Below are positions 19,010-28,625 of a stretch of 64,000 nt of DNA, one piece after another (positions within the stretch are counted from its first letter, which is position 1; the number at the start of each line of letters is the position of its first letter). The position numbers were made by a program, and so were the translations under genes. The DNA comes from Halomonas maura (GTDB lineage Bacteria > Pseudomonadota > Gammaproteobacteria > Pseudomonadales > Halomonadaceae). Below the pieces are notes generated by a model that saw only the letters and a program-made list of their open reading frames with translations, was not told where the DNA came from and searched no databases. The DNA lies in contig NZ_JAUFPQ010000012.1 in the NCBI RefSeq assembly GCF_030409305.1, forward strand, positions 186,001 to 250,000, written 5' to 3'.

Positions 19010-19909
19010 TCAGCGGTCCTCGTCGGTGTCGGGGGCGGGCAGGTTGCGCTGCAGGCCGAGCTCTCGGTGGCGGAGTCGGATCCCGGGATAGGCGGCGGCC
19101 AGGCGATGGGCCAGCCCTTCGGCGAGGTATACCGAGCGATGCTGGCCGCCGGTACAGCCGATGGCGACGGTGAGATAGCTGCGCTGGCTGGCCTGGTAGT
19201 GGGGCAGCCAGCGTTCGACCCAGGCCAGGATATCGGCGGCCATCTCGGCGACCATCGGGTAGCTGTCGAGGAAGGCGATCACGCTGTCATCGCGGCCGGT
19301 GGCGTCGCGCAGCTGGGGATCCCAGTAGGGGTTGGGCAGGCAGCGGGCATCGAAGACGATATCGGCATCCAGGGGCACGCCGCGCTTGAAGCCGAAGGAC
19401 TCCACGGTGAGGGTCAGCCCCTCGCGGCGATGGCCGGCCACCTGGTCGGTGATGCGTCCCCGGAGGTCGTGCACCGAGAGCCGGGAGGTGTCGATCACCA
19501 GGTCGGCGAGGTCGCGGATCTCCGCCAGGGCGGCCTCTTCGCAGTCGATGGCCTCCGCCAGGGTCATCTGGCTGTCTCGGGTCAGCGGGTGGCGGCGGCG
19601 GGTCGCCGAGTAGCGCTCCAGCAGGATGCGGGCGTCGGTGGTCAGGTAGACCACCTGGCAGTGGATGTTGCGGGCCCGGACATCCTCGAGCAGCGTGGGG
19701 AAGCGTTCCAGGGCGTGGGGCAGGTTACGGGCATCGATGCTCACGGCGATGGAACTGCGCAGCGACTGGCCGCTGCGCAGCTCGTCCACCAGGGGGCCGA
19801 GCAACATGGCCGGAAGATTGTCGATGGCGTAGTAGCCGAGGTCCTCCAGGGCCTGCAGCGCGATCGACTTGCCCGAGCCGGAGCGGCCACTGATGATCAC
19901 GAGCTGCAT
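19010..19909 (-). CDS. rapZ: RNase adapter protein RapZ
   Basis: RapZ binds nucleotides and small RNAs. In E. coli it presents GlmZ to RNase E and so controls glucosamine-6-phosphate synthase, linking it to cell-wall precursor supply. The 299-residue product has the Walker A motif GRSGSGKS at residues 8-15. The C-terminal ligand-binding domain carries VAIGCTGGQHRSVYLAE and RHRELG. AGGAG precedes the ATG by eight bases. Whether the GlmZ circuit exists in this organism cannot be told from the window. Confidence 0.96.
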   Translation of the reverse strand: MQLVIISGRSGSGKSIALQALEDLGYYAIDNLPAMLLGPLVDELRSGQSLRSSIAVSIDARNLPHALERFPTLLEDVRARNIHCQVVYLTTDARILLERYSATRRRHPLTRDSQMTLAEAIDCEEAALAEIRDLADLVIDTSRLSVHDLRGRITDQVAGHRREGLTLTVESFGFKRGVPLDADIVFDARCLPNPYWDPQLRDATGRDDSVIAFLDSYPMVAEMAADILAWVERWLPHYQASQRSYLTVAIGCTGGQHRSVYLAEGLAHRLAAAYPGIRLRHRELGLQRNLPAPDTDEDR

Positions 19910-19948
19910 GGGGGGATCTCCTGGTCGGGGCCGACCGGCCCGGGCCGG

Positions 19949-20431
19949 CTAGCCGTGGCCGTCGGCCGGTGTCTGTCGTCGGATGGCCTCGGTGAGGCGT
20001 GCGTGCAGCTCCTGCTGGCTCTCGGCATGGCGCAGGGCGCTGCGGGTCTCGGCGTCGTTCATCACCCCGGCCACCTGGCCGAGCAGGGCGAGGTGGGCAT
20101 CGTCGGCCTCCTCGGGCACCAGCAGCACGAACACCAGGTCGACGGGATCACCGTCCACGGCGTCGAAATCCACCGGCTCGGCGAGCTTGAGGAAGCCGGC
20201 GATGGGCGCCTTGCAGTGGGGGTTGCGGGCATGCGGGATGGCCACCCCGTGGCCGATGCCGGTGCTGCCGAGGCGCTCGCGGCCGATCAGCCGGCTGAAG
20301 ACCTCCTGGCTGTCGAGGCTCGGGGTGTTCTGGGCGATGAAGGTGCTGAAGAATTCCAGGACCCGCTTCTTGCTTCCCCCCGGCACCGCGAAGAGCGTGC
20401 GCTCGGGGGGCAGGATGGTTTCCAGTGACAT
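19949..20431 (-). CDS. ptsN: Nitrogen-PTS regulatory protein EIIA-Ntr (PtsN)
   Basis: PtsN is the end acceptor of the nitrogen PTS and regulates potassium uptake, sigma-54 related metabolism and other targets according to its phosphorylation state. The 160-residue protein starts MSLETILPPERTL and contains the phosphorylated histidine in GHGVAIPHAR, with the LLVPEEADDAHLALLGQVAG segment after it. The frame is open upstream but the ATG at 20431 is the family start. It lies nine bases after hpf. Confidence 0.95.
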   Translation of the reverse strand: MSLETILPPERTLFAVPGGSKKRVLEFFSTFIAQNTPSLDSQEVFSRLIGRERLGSTGIGHGVAIPHARNPHCKAPIAGFLKLAEPVDFDAVDGDPVDLVFVLLVPEEADDAHLALLGQVAGVMNDAETRSALRHAESQQELHARLTEAIRRQTPADGHG

Positions 20432-20439
20432 GGGGCGGC

Positions 20440-20751
20440 TCAACGGACGCCGGCGGCGCCCTGAGCGCGAGCCTGGGTCTTTTCCTTGTGCTTGACCAGC
20501 TGGCGATCCAGCTTGTCGGCGAGGGCATCGATGGCGGCGTACATGTCGCCGTCCATGGCTTCGGCATGAAGATCGGCACCGGCGGCATGCAGGGTGCAAG
20601 CGGCCTGCTGACGTTCCTTCTCGACGGAGAGCGTGACCTGCACGGTGGTGATGTTGTCGTAGTGGCGTTCCAGGCGCGTGAGCTTTTCTTGCACATAGTC
20701 ACGCAGGGGGTCGGTCAGTTCCACGTGGTGGCCGGTGAGGTTGACTTGCAT
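20440..20751 (-). CDS. hpf: Ribosome hibernation promoting factor, short form
   Basis: HPF binds the 30S decoding channel and, with RMF, forms 100S ribosomes in stationary phase. The product is 103 residues, which marks the short gammaproteobacterial form, and starts MQVNLTGHHVELTDPLRDYV. It also shows RLERHYDNITTVQVTLSVEK and the MYAAIDALADKLDRQLVKHKEK helix. AAGGAG precedes the ATG. It follows rpoN by 111 bases, as in E. coli and Pseudomonas. Confidence 0.95.
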   Translation of the reverse strand: MQVNLTGHHVELTDPLRDYVQEKLTRLERHYDNITTVQVTLSVEKERQQAACTLHAAGADLHAEAMDGDMYAAIDALADKLDRQLVKHKEKTQARAQGAAGVR

Positions 20752-20862
20752 GACACGCTCCTTGCTCCTTGGGTGGTGCCTCGATTGTAACCCTTTTTGG
20801 TGCCGTGCAAACCCCCCGTGCCAGGCGCGCTTTCACGCGCTCGGCCGCGCCGCCGAACGCCC

Positions 20863-22263
20863 TCAGGCGAGGCGCTTGCGCTGGCTCGAGGAGGGGATGT
20901 GCATGGCCTCACGGTACTTGGCCACCGTGCGCCTGGCCACCTCGATGCCTTCCTCGGCGAGCAGGGCGACGAGCTTGCTGTCCGACAGCGGCTTGCGCGG
21001 CGGCTCCTCCTGGATCAGCTTGCGGATGCGGGCGCGAATCGCGGTGCTCGAATGGGCCTCGTCGCCACCGCCCACCTGGCTGGAGAAGAAGTACTTGAGC
21101 TCGAACACGCCCCGCGGGGTGTGGATGAACTTCTGGGTGGTGACCCGGGAGATGGTCGACTCGTGCATCTCCACGGCCTGGGCGATATCGGCGAGGATCA
21201 GCGGTCGCATGGCCTCCTCGCCGCGTTCCAGGAAGTCCAGCTGGCGGGCCATCACCTCGCGGCCGACGCGCAGCAGGGTGTCGTTGCGGCTGGTCAGGCT
21301 CTTGAGCAGCCAGCGCGCCTCCTGGAGGTGGTCCTTGAGGAACTGGTTGTCCTGGCTCTTGTCGGCGCGCTTGATCAGCGCCGCATAGTCGGGCTGGATG
21401 CGCAGCCGCGGCAGCGCCTCCGGGTTGAGCTCGATCCGCCAGCCCTGCTCGCTGTGGCGGGCGATCAGGTCGGGGATCACGTAGTCGCTGTCGCCGGCGG
21501 CGAAGGCGCTGCCCGGGCGTGGGTCGAGGCCGCGTATCAACGCGATCACCTCGTCGAGCACGCCATCGTCCAGCCCCAGTCGGCGCTTGAGCAGGCGCCG
21601 GTCGTTGCCGGCCAGGGCCTCGAGGAACTGGCGGACCAGTCGCCGCGCCTGGGGCAGCAGCGGGGTGTCCTGGGGCAGGGCGGCGAGCTGCAGCAGCAGG
21701 CACTCGCGCAGGTCCCGGGCGAAGACCCCGGTGGGCTCGAACTGCTGCAGGCGCAGCAGCACGCCCTCGACCTCGCGGGTGGCCAGGCCCTCCAGGCCCT
21801 GGGCGCGCAGCCCGTCGCGCAGCTCGTCGAGGGACTGCTCCAGGTAGCCGTCGCCGTTCACGGCATCGATCAGGCTCTCGGCGATCTGCGTCTCCCGTTC
21901 GTCCAGACCGCTCATGGCCAACTGCCAGGCCAGATGGCCCTGCAGGCTCTGGCCGGCGGCCTGGCGCTCGAAGTCCGGGGCCTCGCCGCCGCCGCCCAGG
22001 CCGGCGTCCTGGAAGGTATCGGCCCAGTCGCTGTCGACGGCCAGTTCGTCGGGGATATCGCTGGCCCAGTCGTCGTCCGCGACCTCGCTGACGGCCTGCT
22101 CGCCGAACTCATCCTCCATTTCCAGCATCGGGTTGGCCTCCAGGGCCTGCTGGATCTCCTGGCGCAGGTCCAGGGTGGAGAGCTGCAGCAGGGCGATGGC
22201 CTGCTGCAGCTGGGGGGTCATGGTCAGCTGGGTGCCGACGCGGAGTTGCAGGGAAGCCTTCAT
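20863..22263 (-). CDS. rpoN: RNA polymerase sigma-54 factor
   Basis: RpoN recognises -24/-12 promoters and needs enhancer-binding ATPases. The 466-residue protein has region I (KASLQLRVGTQLTMTPQLQQAI), an acidic linker (about 45-110), the core-binding domain, the helix-turn-helix and the C-terminal RpoN box RRTVAKYREAM, which reads ARRTVAKYR here. Three possible ATGs lie within six codons (22281, 22269, 22263); the last gives the usual MK-SLQLR start. Transcription of the npr-to-rpoN group probably begins in the AT-richer stretch upstream. Confidence 0.97.
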   Translation of the reverse strand: MKASLQLRVGTQLTMTPQLQQAIALLQLSTLDLRQEIQQALEANPMLEMEDEFGEQAVSEVADDDWASDIPDELAVDSDWADTFQDAGLGGGGEAPDFERQAAGQSLQGHLAWQLAMSGLDERETQIAESLIDAVNGDGYLEQSLDELRDGLRAQGLEGLATREVEGVLLRLQQFEPTGVFARDLRECLLLQLAALPQDTPLLPQARRLVRQFLEALAGNDRRLLKRRLGLDDGVLDEVIALIRGLDPRPGSAFAAGDSDYVIPDLIARHSEQGWRIELNPEALPRLRIQPDYAALIKRADKSQDNQFLKDHLQEARWLLKSLTSRNDTLLRVGREVMARQLDFLERGEEAMRPLILADIAQAVEMHESTISRVTTQKFIHTPRGVFELKYFFSSQVGGGDEAHSSTAIRARIRKLIQEEPPRKPLSDSKLVALLAEEGIEVARRTVAKYREAMHIPSSSQRKRLA

Positions 22264-22392
22264 GGCCATTGGGGGATCCATTCGACTGGCGATGAAGCCA
22301 CCACCCTAGTGCGCCGGAGGGGGGCATGCAAGCCCTGATGCTAGCAATTAGCGTGCCAATGGCAATCGGCGTGCCTGTCGTTGCTTAATGGG

Positions 22393-22422
22393 CTTATATC
22401 AGTAACTTACAAATTAATGTCG
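22393..22422 (-). promoter_or_regulatory. Weak candidate promoter upstream of rpoN
   Basis: On the minus strand TATAAG (22393-22398) is a good -10 box. The nearest -35-like sequence is CCGACA or CGACAT at 18-19 bases spacing. The stretch 22380-22424 is clearly more AT-rich than its surroundings and lies between lptB and rpoN, which share a direction. Confidence 0.3.
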
Positions 22423-22424
22423 GG

Positions 22425-23150
22425 TCACAGGCGGAAGTCCTGGCCCAGGTAGACGTCGCGGACCTTCTGGTTGGCGAGGATCGCCTCGGCATCGCCCTCG
22501 GCAATGATCTGACCGTCGCCGACGATGTAGGCGCCGTCGCAGATGTCGAGGGTCTCGCGCACGTTGTGGTCGGTGATCAGCACGCCGATCTCGCGGGCCT
22601 TGAGCTGGCGAATGATGCCCTTGATCTCGCCCACCGAGATCGGATCGACCCCGGCGAAGGGCTCGTCGAGCAGGATGAAGTCGGGTTCGGTGGCCAGGGC
22701 GCGGGCGATCTCGACCCGCCGACGCTCGCCGCCGGACAGGCTCATGCCCGGGTTGTCGCGGATATGGGTGACATGGAAGTCCTCCAGCAGTTGCTCCAGG
22801 CGGGCCTGGCGGCCGGCGCGGTCGAGGTCCCGGCGGGTCTCGAGGATGGCCAGGATGTTGTCGGCCACGGAGAGCTTGCGGAAGATCGAGGCCTCCTGGG
22901 GCAGGTAGCCGATGCCGGCCCGGGCGCGCTCGTGCATGGCGGTGCCGGAGAGGTCCCGGTCGTCGATGGCCACCGAGCCCGCATCGGCTCGCACCAGGCC
23001 GACGATCATGTAGAAGGAGGTGGTCTTGCCGGCACCGTTGGGGCCGAGCAGGCCGACGATGCGGCCCTGCTCGATCTCCAGGCTGATGTCGTGGACGACG
23101 CGGCGACGCTTGTAGCTCTTGGCGAGGTGACGCGCGCTGAGAGTCTTCAT
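22425..23150 (-). CDS. lptB: LPS export ABC transporter ATP-binding protein LptB
   Basis: LptB powers extraction of lipopolysaccharide from the inner membrane with LptF and LptG. The 241-residue ABC protein has Walker [10 protein letters not shown] at residues 36-44, the Q-loop PQEAS, the signature LSGGERRR, Walker [14 protein letters not shown] and the H-loop TDHN. These fit the short LptB form, which ends soon after YLGQDFRL. Its ATG overlaps the lptA stop by four bases. LptF and LptG are not in this window. Confidence 0.97.
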   Translation of the reverse strand: MKTLSARHLAKSYKRRRVVHDISLEIEQGRIVGLLGPNGAGKTTSFYMIVGLVRADAGSVAIDDRDLSGTAMHERARAGIGYLPQEASIFRKLSVADNILAILETRRDLDRAGRQARLEQLLEDFHVTHIRDNPGMSLSGGERRRVEIARALATEPDFILLDEPFAGVDPISVGEIKGIIRQLKAREIGVLITDHNVRETLDICDGAYIVGDGQIIAEGDAEAILANQKVRDVYLGQDFRL

Positions 23151-23677
23151 GGGGCGTCCTGCTGCTCCGGTTCCAGGGTCATGCGGACCCGCTGGCGGTC
23201 GTCGCCCTCCTCGGCTGCGGAACGGGCCTGGACCACGCGGCGGTCGAGGAAGTACTCCAGGTAGCCGCCGTCGAAGGTATCGCCTCCCTGGTGCAACTCG
23301 GCCTGGTCGATCAGCTCGATGCGGCGCTCGGCGACGTGGTAGACCACGGTGCGTCCCCAGCCGCGGACCAGCGGCTCGTCGGGGGCGGGCTTCTGCTCGA
23401 GGTAGGCCCGCTGTCCGGTGGCGGTGGCCCGGGTCAGCCGGCCGGCCGCATTGCGCTGGATCTCGACGCGCTCGCCGGTCAGTTGCATGCTGCCCTGGGT
23501 GATCGTCACGTCGCCGCGATAGACGGCCGTGCCGGCGCGATCATCCAGGTCGAGACGATCGGCCTCGACCTGGATGGGGGCGCTGGCATCGCCCTCCAGG
23601 GCCAGCGCCGGGCCGGTGGCCAGAGACAGGGCGGCGAGGCTCAGGGCCAGCAGGGGCGCGAGGGGCGGTCGCATCAT
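23147..23677 (-). CDS. lptA: LPS transport periplasmic protein LptA
   Basis: LptA forms the periplasmic bridge that carries LPS from LptC to LptD. The 176-residue product has a signal peptide (hydrophobic [21 protein letters not shown], cleaved about residue 26) and an OstA-type beta-jellyroll with [24 protein letters not shown]. The C-terminus is charged. Two adjacent ATG codons could start it; the first overlaps the lptC stop codon. It is part of kdsD-kdsC-lptC-lptA-lptB, which may extend to rpoN. Confidence 0.95.
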   Translation of the reverse strand: MMRPPLAPLLALSLAALSLATGPALALEGDASAPIQVEADRLDLDDRAGTAVYRGDVTITQGSMQLTGERVEIQRNAAGRLTRATATGQRAYLEQKPAPDEPLVRGWGRTVVYHVAERRIELIDQAELHQGGDTFDGGYLEYFLDRRVVQARSAAEEGDDRQRVRMTLEPEQQDAP

Positions 23678-24258
23678 GGCTCGGGGTCCTCTGGGGTGGT
23701 CGACGGGTGATGACCGCGCACATTGTCGGTCAGCCGGGCACGATTGTCATGGATCCAGGCATCGAACCGCTCGCCCCGCATGCGCTGGGGGGGCTGGCGC
23801 AGCAGGGCCGGCGTCTCGCTCCAGGCGTGTCCGGTGTCGGCGTCGTAATGAAGGGCCTCGGTGTCCAGGTGCCAGCGCTCTTCGGGCGCCGAGAGCCGGG
23901 CGTCCCCCTCCAGCAGCAGGGGGTTGCCACCGGCACCCAGGCGCCCGCGGGCGGCGGTGGCCAGCCAGCGCCGTCCGCTGTCGTCGCGCAGCCGCACGTC
24001 GGGCGTCTCGAGGCGGGTGACATCATCGTCGGGGGTATGCACCAGGCGTGGGGTCTCGAGGCGCTGGTGGGGGCGGCCCTGGGCATCGAAGCGGGTCAGC
24101 CGCGCGTCCTCGAGGAAGTAGTCCGGCTCGCCGGCGGCGTCCCGCGGCACCGCGCCCGGACGCGAGGCCTCGCGCTGGTCGAGCAGCGCCAGACCGCCGC
24201 CCAGGGCGAGCAGCAGCAGGAACAGCCAGGTCCGGAACCCGGGGCGCGGCAGGCGCAT
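23674..24258 (-). CDS. lptC: LPS export system protein LptC
   Basis: LptC is a bitopic inner-membrane protein that accepts LPS from LptB2FG and hands it to LptA. The 194-residue product has one membrane helix near the N-terminus (FRTWLFLLLLALGGGLALLD, about residues 8-27) and a periplasmic beta-jellyroll with PDYFLEDARLTRFDAQGRP. The ATG at 24258 lies four bases after the kdsC stop and gives the usual short cytoplasmic head; the longer open frame overlaps kdsC and was not used. Confidence 0.93.
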   Translation of the reverse strand: MRLPRPGFRTWLFLLLLALGGGLALLDQREASRPGAVPRDAAGEPDYFLEDARLTRFDAQGRPHQRLETPRLVHTPDDDVTRLETPDVRLRDDSGRRWLATAARGRLGAGGNPLLLEGDARLSAPEERWHLDTEALHYDADTGHAWSETPALLRQPPQRMRGERFDAWIHDNRARLTDNVRGHHPSTTPEDPEP

Positions 24259-24262
24259 GGCG

Positions 24263-24820
24263 TCAGGCCTTGCCGTGCAGGTAGGTGTCCAGTACGGCGT
24301 CCCAGTGCCCCTGGGCCTGCAGCAGGGTGTCGCAGATCTCGCGCACCGCGCCGTGGCCACCCTCGCGTTCGGTCACCCAGTCGGCATGCTGGCGGATATA
24401 GCTCGGCGCGCCGGGGACGCTGATGCCGACGCCGGCCTGGCGGATGGCGGCCACGTCGGGCATGTCGTCGCCGCAGTAGGCCACCTGCTCGAGGCCGATG
24501 CCCAGCCGGGTGCACAGCTGGCGCAGCGTCGGCAGCTTCTTCTCGATGCCCTGGTAGAGGTGCTGGATGCCCAGCGCGGCGGCGCGACGGCTGACCATGG
24601 GGGAATCGCGCCCGGTGATCAGGGCGACCTCGATGCCGGCGCGGTGCAGCAGCTTGATGCCATGCCCGTCCAGGGTATGGAAGGCCTTGGTCTCGCTGCC
24701 GTCGGACTGGAAGTAGAGGCGGCCATCGGTCAGCACGCCATCCACGTCCATGGCCAGCAGGCGGACGCGGCGCAGGCGGTCGACGAGGCCGGGGGCCATC
24801 GGGGGGGCGTCGAGGGTCAT
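24263..24820 (-). CDS. kdsC: 3-deoxy-D-manno-octulosonate 8-phosphate phosphatase KdsC
   Basis: KdsC removes the phosphate from Kdo-8-phosphate in Kdo synthesis for LPS. It is a HAD superfamily C0 protein: the nucleophile motif DVDGVLTDG (Asp25 and Asp27), the threonine motif LITGRDS and the late YCGDDMPDV metal site are all visible. The 185-residue length is normal. It sits between kdsD and lptC, giving the usual Kdo-LPS transport gene order. Confidence 0.96.
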   Translation of the reverse strand: MTLDAPPMAPGLVDRLRRVRLLAMDVDGVLTDGRLYFQSDGSETKAFHTLDGHGIKLLHRAGIEVALITGRDSPMVSRRAAALGIQHLYQGIEKKLPTLRQLCTRLGIGLEQVAYCGDDMPDVAAIRQAGVGISVPGAPSYIRQHADWVTEREGGHGAVREICDTLLQAQGHWDAVLDTYLHGKA

Positions 24821-24838
24821 GGGAGCTCCTTGTGGGGG

Positions 24839-25828
24839 TCAGATCACGCCGCTGGCGAGCAGGTCGTGCATGTGCAGGGCGCCGACCGGGCGTCCCTCGT
24901 CATCCACCACGGCCAGGGCCGTGATGCGGCTGTCGTCCATGATGCGGACCGCCTCGGCGGCCAGCATGTCGGGGGCCACCCGCTTGCCGGGCACGGTCAT
25001 CACCGCATCCACCCTGAGCCCGCTCAGGTCGCTGTGTTGGTCGAGGGTGCGGCGCAGGTCGCCGTCGGTGTAGACGCCGGCCAGCCGGCCGTCGTCGTCG
25101 ACCACGCAGGTGAAGCCCAGGCCCTGGCGGGTGATCTCCAGCAGCGCATCGCGCAGCGGGCTGCCGAGCGCCACCCGGGGCAGACGGCTGCCCTGGTGCA
25201 TCAGGTCCGAGACCCTGAGCAGCAGCCGCTTGCCGAGGCTGCCGCCGGGGTGGGACAGCGCGAAGTCCTCGGCCGTGAAGCCCCGGCACTCGAGCAGCGC
25301 CACGGCCAGGGCATCGCCCAATGCCAGGGAAGCGGTGGTCGAGGAGGTGGGGGCCAGGTCCAGGGGGCAGGCCTCGCGCTCGACCCCGGCATCCAGGTGG
25401 GCGTCGGCATGCCGGGCGAGGGTCGAGCCGGGGCGGCCGGTCATGCTGATCAGCGGCGTGCCCAGGCGCTTGAGCAGCGGCAGCAGGGCGGTGACCTCGG
25501 CGGTCTCGCCGGAGTTGGACAGCGCCAGGACCACGTCGCCCGGGGTGATCATGCCCAGGTCACCGTGGCTGGCCTCGCCGGGATGCACGAAGAACGCCGG
25601 CGTGCCGGTGCTGGCCAGGGTCGCGGCGATCTTGCCGGCGATGTGCCCGGACTTGCCCATGCCGGTGACCACGACCCGGCCGCGACAGGCCAGGATCAGT
25701 TCGCAGGCACGCTCGAAGTCGCCATCCAGCCGCTCGATGAGGGCGGCGATGGCCTGTTGTTCCAGGGTCAGGGTGCGCACGGCGCTATTCAGCAGGCCGT
25801 CGGCGGGGCGCGAAGTGTCATCAGTCAT
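24839..25828 (-). CDS. kdsD: Arabinose-5-phosphate isomerase KdsD
   Basis: KdsD converts ribulose-5-phosphate to arabinose-5-phosphate, the first step to Kdo. The 329-residue product has an N-terminal SIS sugar-isomerase domain (VVVTGMGKSGHIAGKIAATLASTG, and ALSNSGETAEV) and two C-terminal CBS repeats (about residues 205-329, with YTDGDLRRTLD). The ATG at 25828 is preferred; an upstream TTG inside the yrbG end would add 18 unrelated residues. Confidence 0.95.
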   Translation of the reverse strand: MTDDTSRPADGLLNSAVRTLTLEQQAIAALIERLDGDFERACELILACRGRVVVTGMGKSGHIAGKIAATLASTGTPAFFVHPGEASHGDLGMITPGDVVLALSNSGETAEVTALLPLLKRLGTPLISMTGRPGSTLARHADAHLDAGVEREACPLDLAPTSSTTASLALGDALAVALLECRGFTAEDFALSHPGGSLGKRLLLRVSDLMHQGSRLPRVALGSPLRDALLEITRQGLGFTCVVDDDGRLAGVYTDGDLRRTLDQHSDLSGLRVDAVMTVPGKRVAPDMLAAEAVRIMDDSRITALAVVDDEGRPVGALHMHDLLASGVI

Positions 25829-25868
25829 GGCGGTGATTGTTGCCCGTTGCGGGGATTGTCTCAAGGGG

Positions 25869-26822
25869 TCAGGTGGCGACAAGCGCCTGGCCGCCGCCCA
25901 GCCACGCCAGGTAGGCGAGGTAGGCCAGGGCCAGCAGGGCGCCCGGCAGGCGGGTGACCCGGCCGCGCCGCTGCCACAGCAGCAGCATGCCGAGCGCCAG
26001 GGTCAGCAGCAGCATCACCGGGTAGTCGCGGCCGGCGGCGGCCGGGTCGGTGACACCCGGGCTCAGCAGCGCCGGCACCGGCAGCACCGCCAGCATGTTG
26101 AAGAGGTTCGAGCCGATGACGTTGCCGATCGCCAGGTCGTGATGGCGCTTGAGGGCGCTGGCCACGCAGGCGGCGAGCTCGGGCAGGCTGGTGCCGATGG
26201 CCACCACGGTCAGGCCGATGACCAGTTCGCTGATGCCGAGCCCCCTGGCCAGCTCGCTGGCGCCCCACACCAGGGCCCGGGAGCTGGCCACCATGATCGC
26301 CAGGGTGGCCACCAGCCACAGCAGGGCGCGGGCCAGGCGCATGTCGGGGATCTCGCCCTCGCCATCGGTCGTGTCCGGCGCATCGGCGCGGAACAGCCAC
26401 CACAGGCTGAACACCAGCAGCACCACCAGCAGCAGGCCATCCCATCGGTCGAGGTGGCCATTGGCCAGGGCATAGCCGGCCAGGCCGGTGGCGCAGAGCA
26501 GCAGCGGGAGTTCCTTGCGCACGATGGAGAAGCGCACCGGGATCGGCACGACCAGGGCGGTGACGCCCAGCACCAGGCCGATGTTGGCGATATTCGAGCC
26601 CAGGGCGTTGCCGGTGGCCAGGTCCGGCACGCCGTCCAGCGAGGCCATGATCGAGACCACGATCTCCGGCGCCGAGGTGCCGATGGAGACGATGGTCATG
26701 CCCACCAGCAGGGTGCTCATGCCCGCGCGCCAGGCGGTGGCGGCGGCGGCGCCGACGAAGCGGTCGGCACTCCACAGCAGGCCGATGAAGCCGAGAAGCA
26801 CGGTGAGAGAGGGAACCAGCAT
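25869..26822 (-). CDS. yrbG: Calcium/sodium antiporter family protein YrbG
   Basis: YrbG belongs to the K+-dependent Na+/Ca2+ exchanger family. The 317-residue protein has about ten membrane segments and the two inverted alpha repeats: TIVSIGTSAPEIVVS followed by ATGNALGSNIANIGLVL, and TVVAIGTSLPELAACV followed by AIGNVIGSNLFNMLAVL. The acidic residues in those motifs bind the transported cation. Its function in E. coli is unclear. It is the first gene of the minus-strand Kdo/LPS group and runs divergently from mlaF, as in E. coli. Confidence 0.93.
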   Translation of the reverse strand: MLVPSLTVLLGFIGLLWSADRFVGAAAATAWRAGMSTLLVGMTIVSIGTSAPEIVVSIMASLDGVPDLATGNALGSNIANIGLVLGVTALVVPIPVRFSIVRKELPLLLCATGLAGYALANGHLDRWDGLLLVVLLVFSLWWLFRADAPDTTDGEGEIPDMRLARALLWLVATLAIMVASSRALVWGASELARGLGISELVIGLTVVAIGTSLPELAACVASALKRHHDLAIGNVIGSNLFNMLAVLPVPALLSPGVTDPAAAGRDYPVMLLLTLALGMLLLWQRRGRVTRLPGALLALAYLAYLAWLGGGQALVAT

Positions 26823-26965
26823 GGCGAGGGGCGGCGTCCGGTGGCGGAAAGGGCGCCCATTGAACCCGTTGCGTCCCGCCGGCGCAAGCCGCGACACCCT
26901 GGCGCTGGCGCCGCGGGACCCCGTTAGGATACGATGTTCGATAATTTTACAGGGAAGCCAAGTGG

Positions 26966-27778
26966 ATGACCGATTCCCCTCTCGTCGAAGTGGAGGGCCT
27001 GCACTTCTCCCGCGGAGAAACGGAAATCTTCCGCGGCATCGACATGGCCGTGCCCAAGGGCAAGATCACGGCGATCATGGGCCCCAGCGGTACCGGCAAG
27101 ACCACCCTGCTCAAGCTGATCGGCGGCCAGTTGACGCCCGATGCCGGGCGGGTGCGCATCGATGGCCAGGAGGTGCACGCCCTGTCGCGCAAGGCGCTGT
27201 TCCGGCTGCGTCGGCGCATGGGCATGCTGTTCCAGAGCGGGGCCCTGTTCTCGGATCTCGACGTCTTCGAGAACGTGGCCTTTCCCCTGCGCGTGCATAC
27301 CGACCTGCCCGAGACGATGATTCGTGATCTGGTGCTGATGAAGCTCCAGGCGGTCGGGCTGCGCGGCGCCCGGGCGCTGATGCCCTCGGAGCTGTCCGGG
27401 GGCATGGCGCGCCGCGTGGCGCTGGCCCGCGCCATCGCCCTGGATCCCGAGCTGATTCTCTACGACGAACCCTTCGTCGGCCAGGACCCGATTTCCATGG
27501 GCGTGCTGGTCCAGCTGATCCGGCGTCTCAACGACGCCCTGGGGCTGACCGCGGTGGTGGTCTCCCACGACATCAAGGAGACCCTGTCCATCGCCGACTA
27601 TGTGTACGTGATCTCCGACGGCCAGGTCATGGCCCATGGCACCCCGCAGAGCCTCGACGTGGACCGCGACCCGCGGGTCAGCCAGTTCATCCACGGCGAG
27701 CCCGATGGCCCGGTGCCCTTCCACTACCCGGCCGTGGACTTCCATGCCGACCTGCTGGGCACGGGGGGACCGCGATGA
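26966..27778 (+). CDS. mlaF: Phospholipid ABC transporter ATP-binding protein MlaF
   Basis: MlaF drives the MlaFEDB complex, which moves phospholipids between inner and outer membrane and maintains outer-membrane asymmetry. Walker [10 protein letters not shown] is at residues 39-47, the signature is LSGGMARR, and Walker B is [13 protein letters not shown]. The C-terminal extension after the ABC core ([13 protein letters not shown]) is the part that crosses over to bind MlaB in the known complex. Length is 270. GATAAT about 20 bases upstream of the ATG may be its -10 box. It is first of mlaFEDCB. Confidence 0.96.
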   Translation: MTDSPLVEVEGLHFSRGETEIFRGIDMAVPKGKITAIMGPSGTGKTTLLKLIGGQLTPDAGRVRIDGQEVHALSRKALFRLRRRMGMLFQSGALFSDLDVFENVAFPLRVHTDLPETMIRDLVLMKLQAVGLRGARALMPSELSGGMARRVALARAIALDPELILYDEPFVGQDPISMGVLVQLIRRLNDALGLTAVVVSHDIKETLSIADYVYVISDGQVMAHGTPQSLDVDRDPRVSQFIHGEPDGPVPFHYPAVDFHADLLGTGGPR

Positions 27779-28557
27779 TCGAGCGCATCCGCCGTCTCGG
27801 CCGGCTGGGCTGCGAGGTGCTCGAGGGCCTCGGCCGGGCGGCGATCTTCCTGGGCCTGTCGGGCGCCGGCCTGCCCTCGGCCGAGGGCATCCGCCTGTGG
27901 CTGCGCCAGATGCACTTCGTCGGGGTGATGTCGCTGGCCATCATCCTGGTCTCGGGGCTGTTCATCGGCATGGTGCTGGCCCTGCAGGGCTACACCATCC
28001 TGGTGGACTTCGGCGCCGAGGATGCTCTGGGCCAGATGGTCGCCCTGTCGCTGCTGCGCGAGCTGGCCCCGGTGGTCGCCGCGCTGCTGTTCGCCGGGCG
28101 GGCGGGGTCGGCCCTGACCGCCGAGATCGGCCTGATGAAGGCCACCGAGCAGCTCACCAGCATGGAGATGATCGGTGTCGATCCGCTGCGGCGCGTCGTG
28201 GCGCCCCGGCTGTGGGCCGGCTTCGTGGCCCTGCCGCTGCTGACCATCGGCTTCAGCGTGATCGGCATCTGGGGCGGCCAGCTCGTCGGGGTGCAGTGGC
28301 TGGGGGTGTTCGAGGGCTCCTACTGGGGCAACATGCAGGCCAGCGTCGACTTCCTCGACGATGTCGCCAACGGCTTGATCAAGAGCCTGGTGTTCGCCCT
28401 GGTGGTGACCTGGATCGCGGTGTATCAGGGCTATGCCCTGATCCCCACCTCGGAAGGCATCTCGCGAGCCACCACCCGCACGGTGGTCTATGCCTCCCTG
28501 GCGGTGCTGGGGCTGGATTTCGTGCTGACCGCGCTGATGTTCGGGGAGTTGTCCTGA
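27775..28557 (+). CDS. mlaE: Phospholipid ABC transporter permease MlaE
   Basis: MlaE is the membrane permease of the Mla system. The 260-residue product has five to six membrane helices and the family motif [30 protein letters not shown], whose helix couples to MlaF. The ATG overlaps the mlaF stop by four bases. After its stop come 97 bases with a strong hairpin before mlaD. Confidence 0.96.
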   Translation: MIERIRRLGRLGCEVLEGLGRAAIFLGLSGAGLPSAEGIRLWLRQMHFVGVMSLAIILVSGLFIGMVLALQGYTILVDFGAEDALGQMVALSLLRELAPVVAALLFAGRAGSALTAEIGLMKATEQLTSMEMIGVDPLRRVVAPRLWAGFVALPLLTIGFSVIGIWGGQLVGVQWLGVFEGSYWGNMQASVDFLDDVANGLIKSLVFALVVTWIAVYQGYALIPTSEGISRATTRTVVYASLAVLGLDFVLTALMFGELS

Positions 28558-28593
28558 TGATGGCTTGCCGGCAGGGCCCGGGACAGGCCGCCA

Positions 28594-28625
28594 GGACGCC
28601 TCGCCCCAACGGGGCGGGGGCGTCC
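28594..28625 (+). terminator. Strong GC hairpin inside the mla operon, between mlaE and mlaD
   Basis: GGACGCC-CGCCCC (28594-28607) pairs with GGGGCG-GGCGTCC (28611-28625) across a very short loop, with a small bulge. A TTTTT follows 13 bases later, just before the mlaD ribosome-binding site. It could be an attenuator, a processing or stability element, or a REP-like insert; simple termination would cut off mlaDCB. Confidence 0.5.
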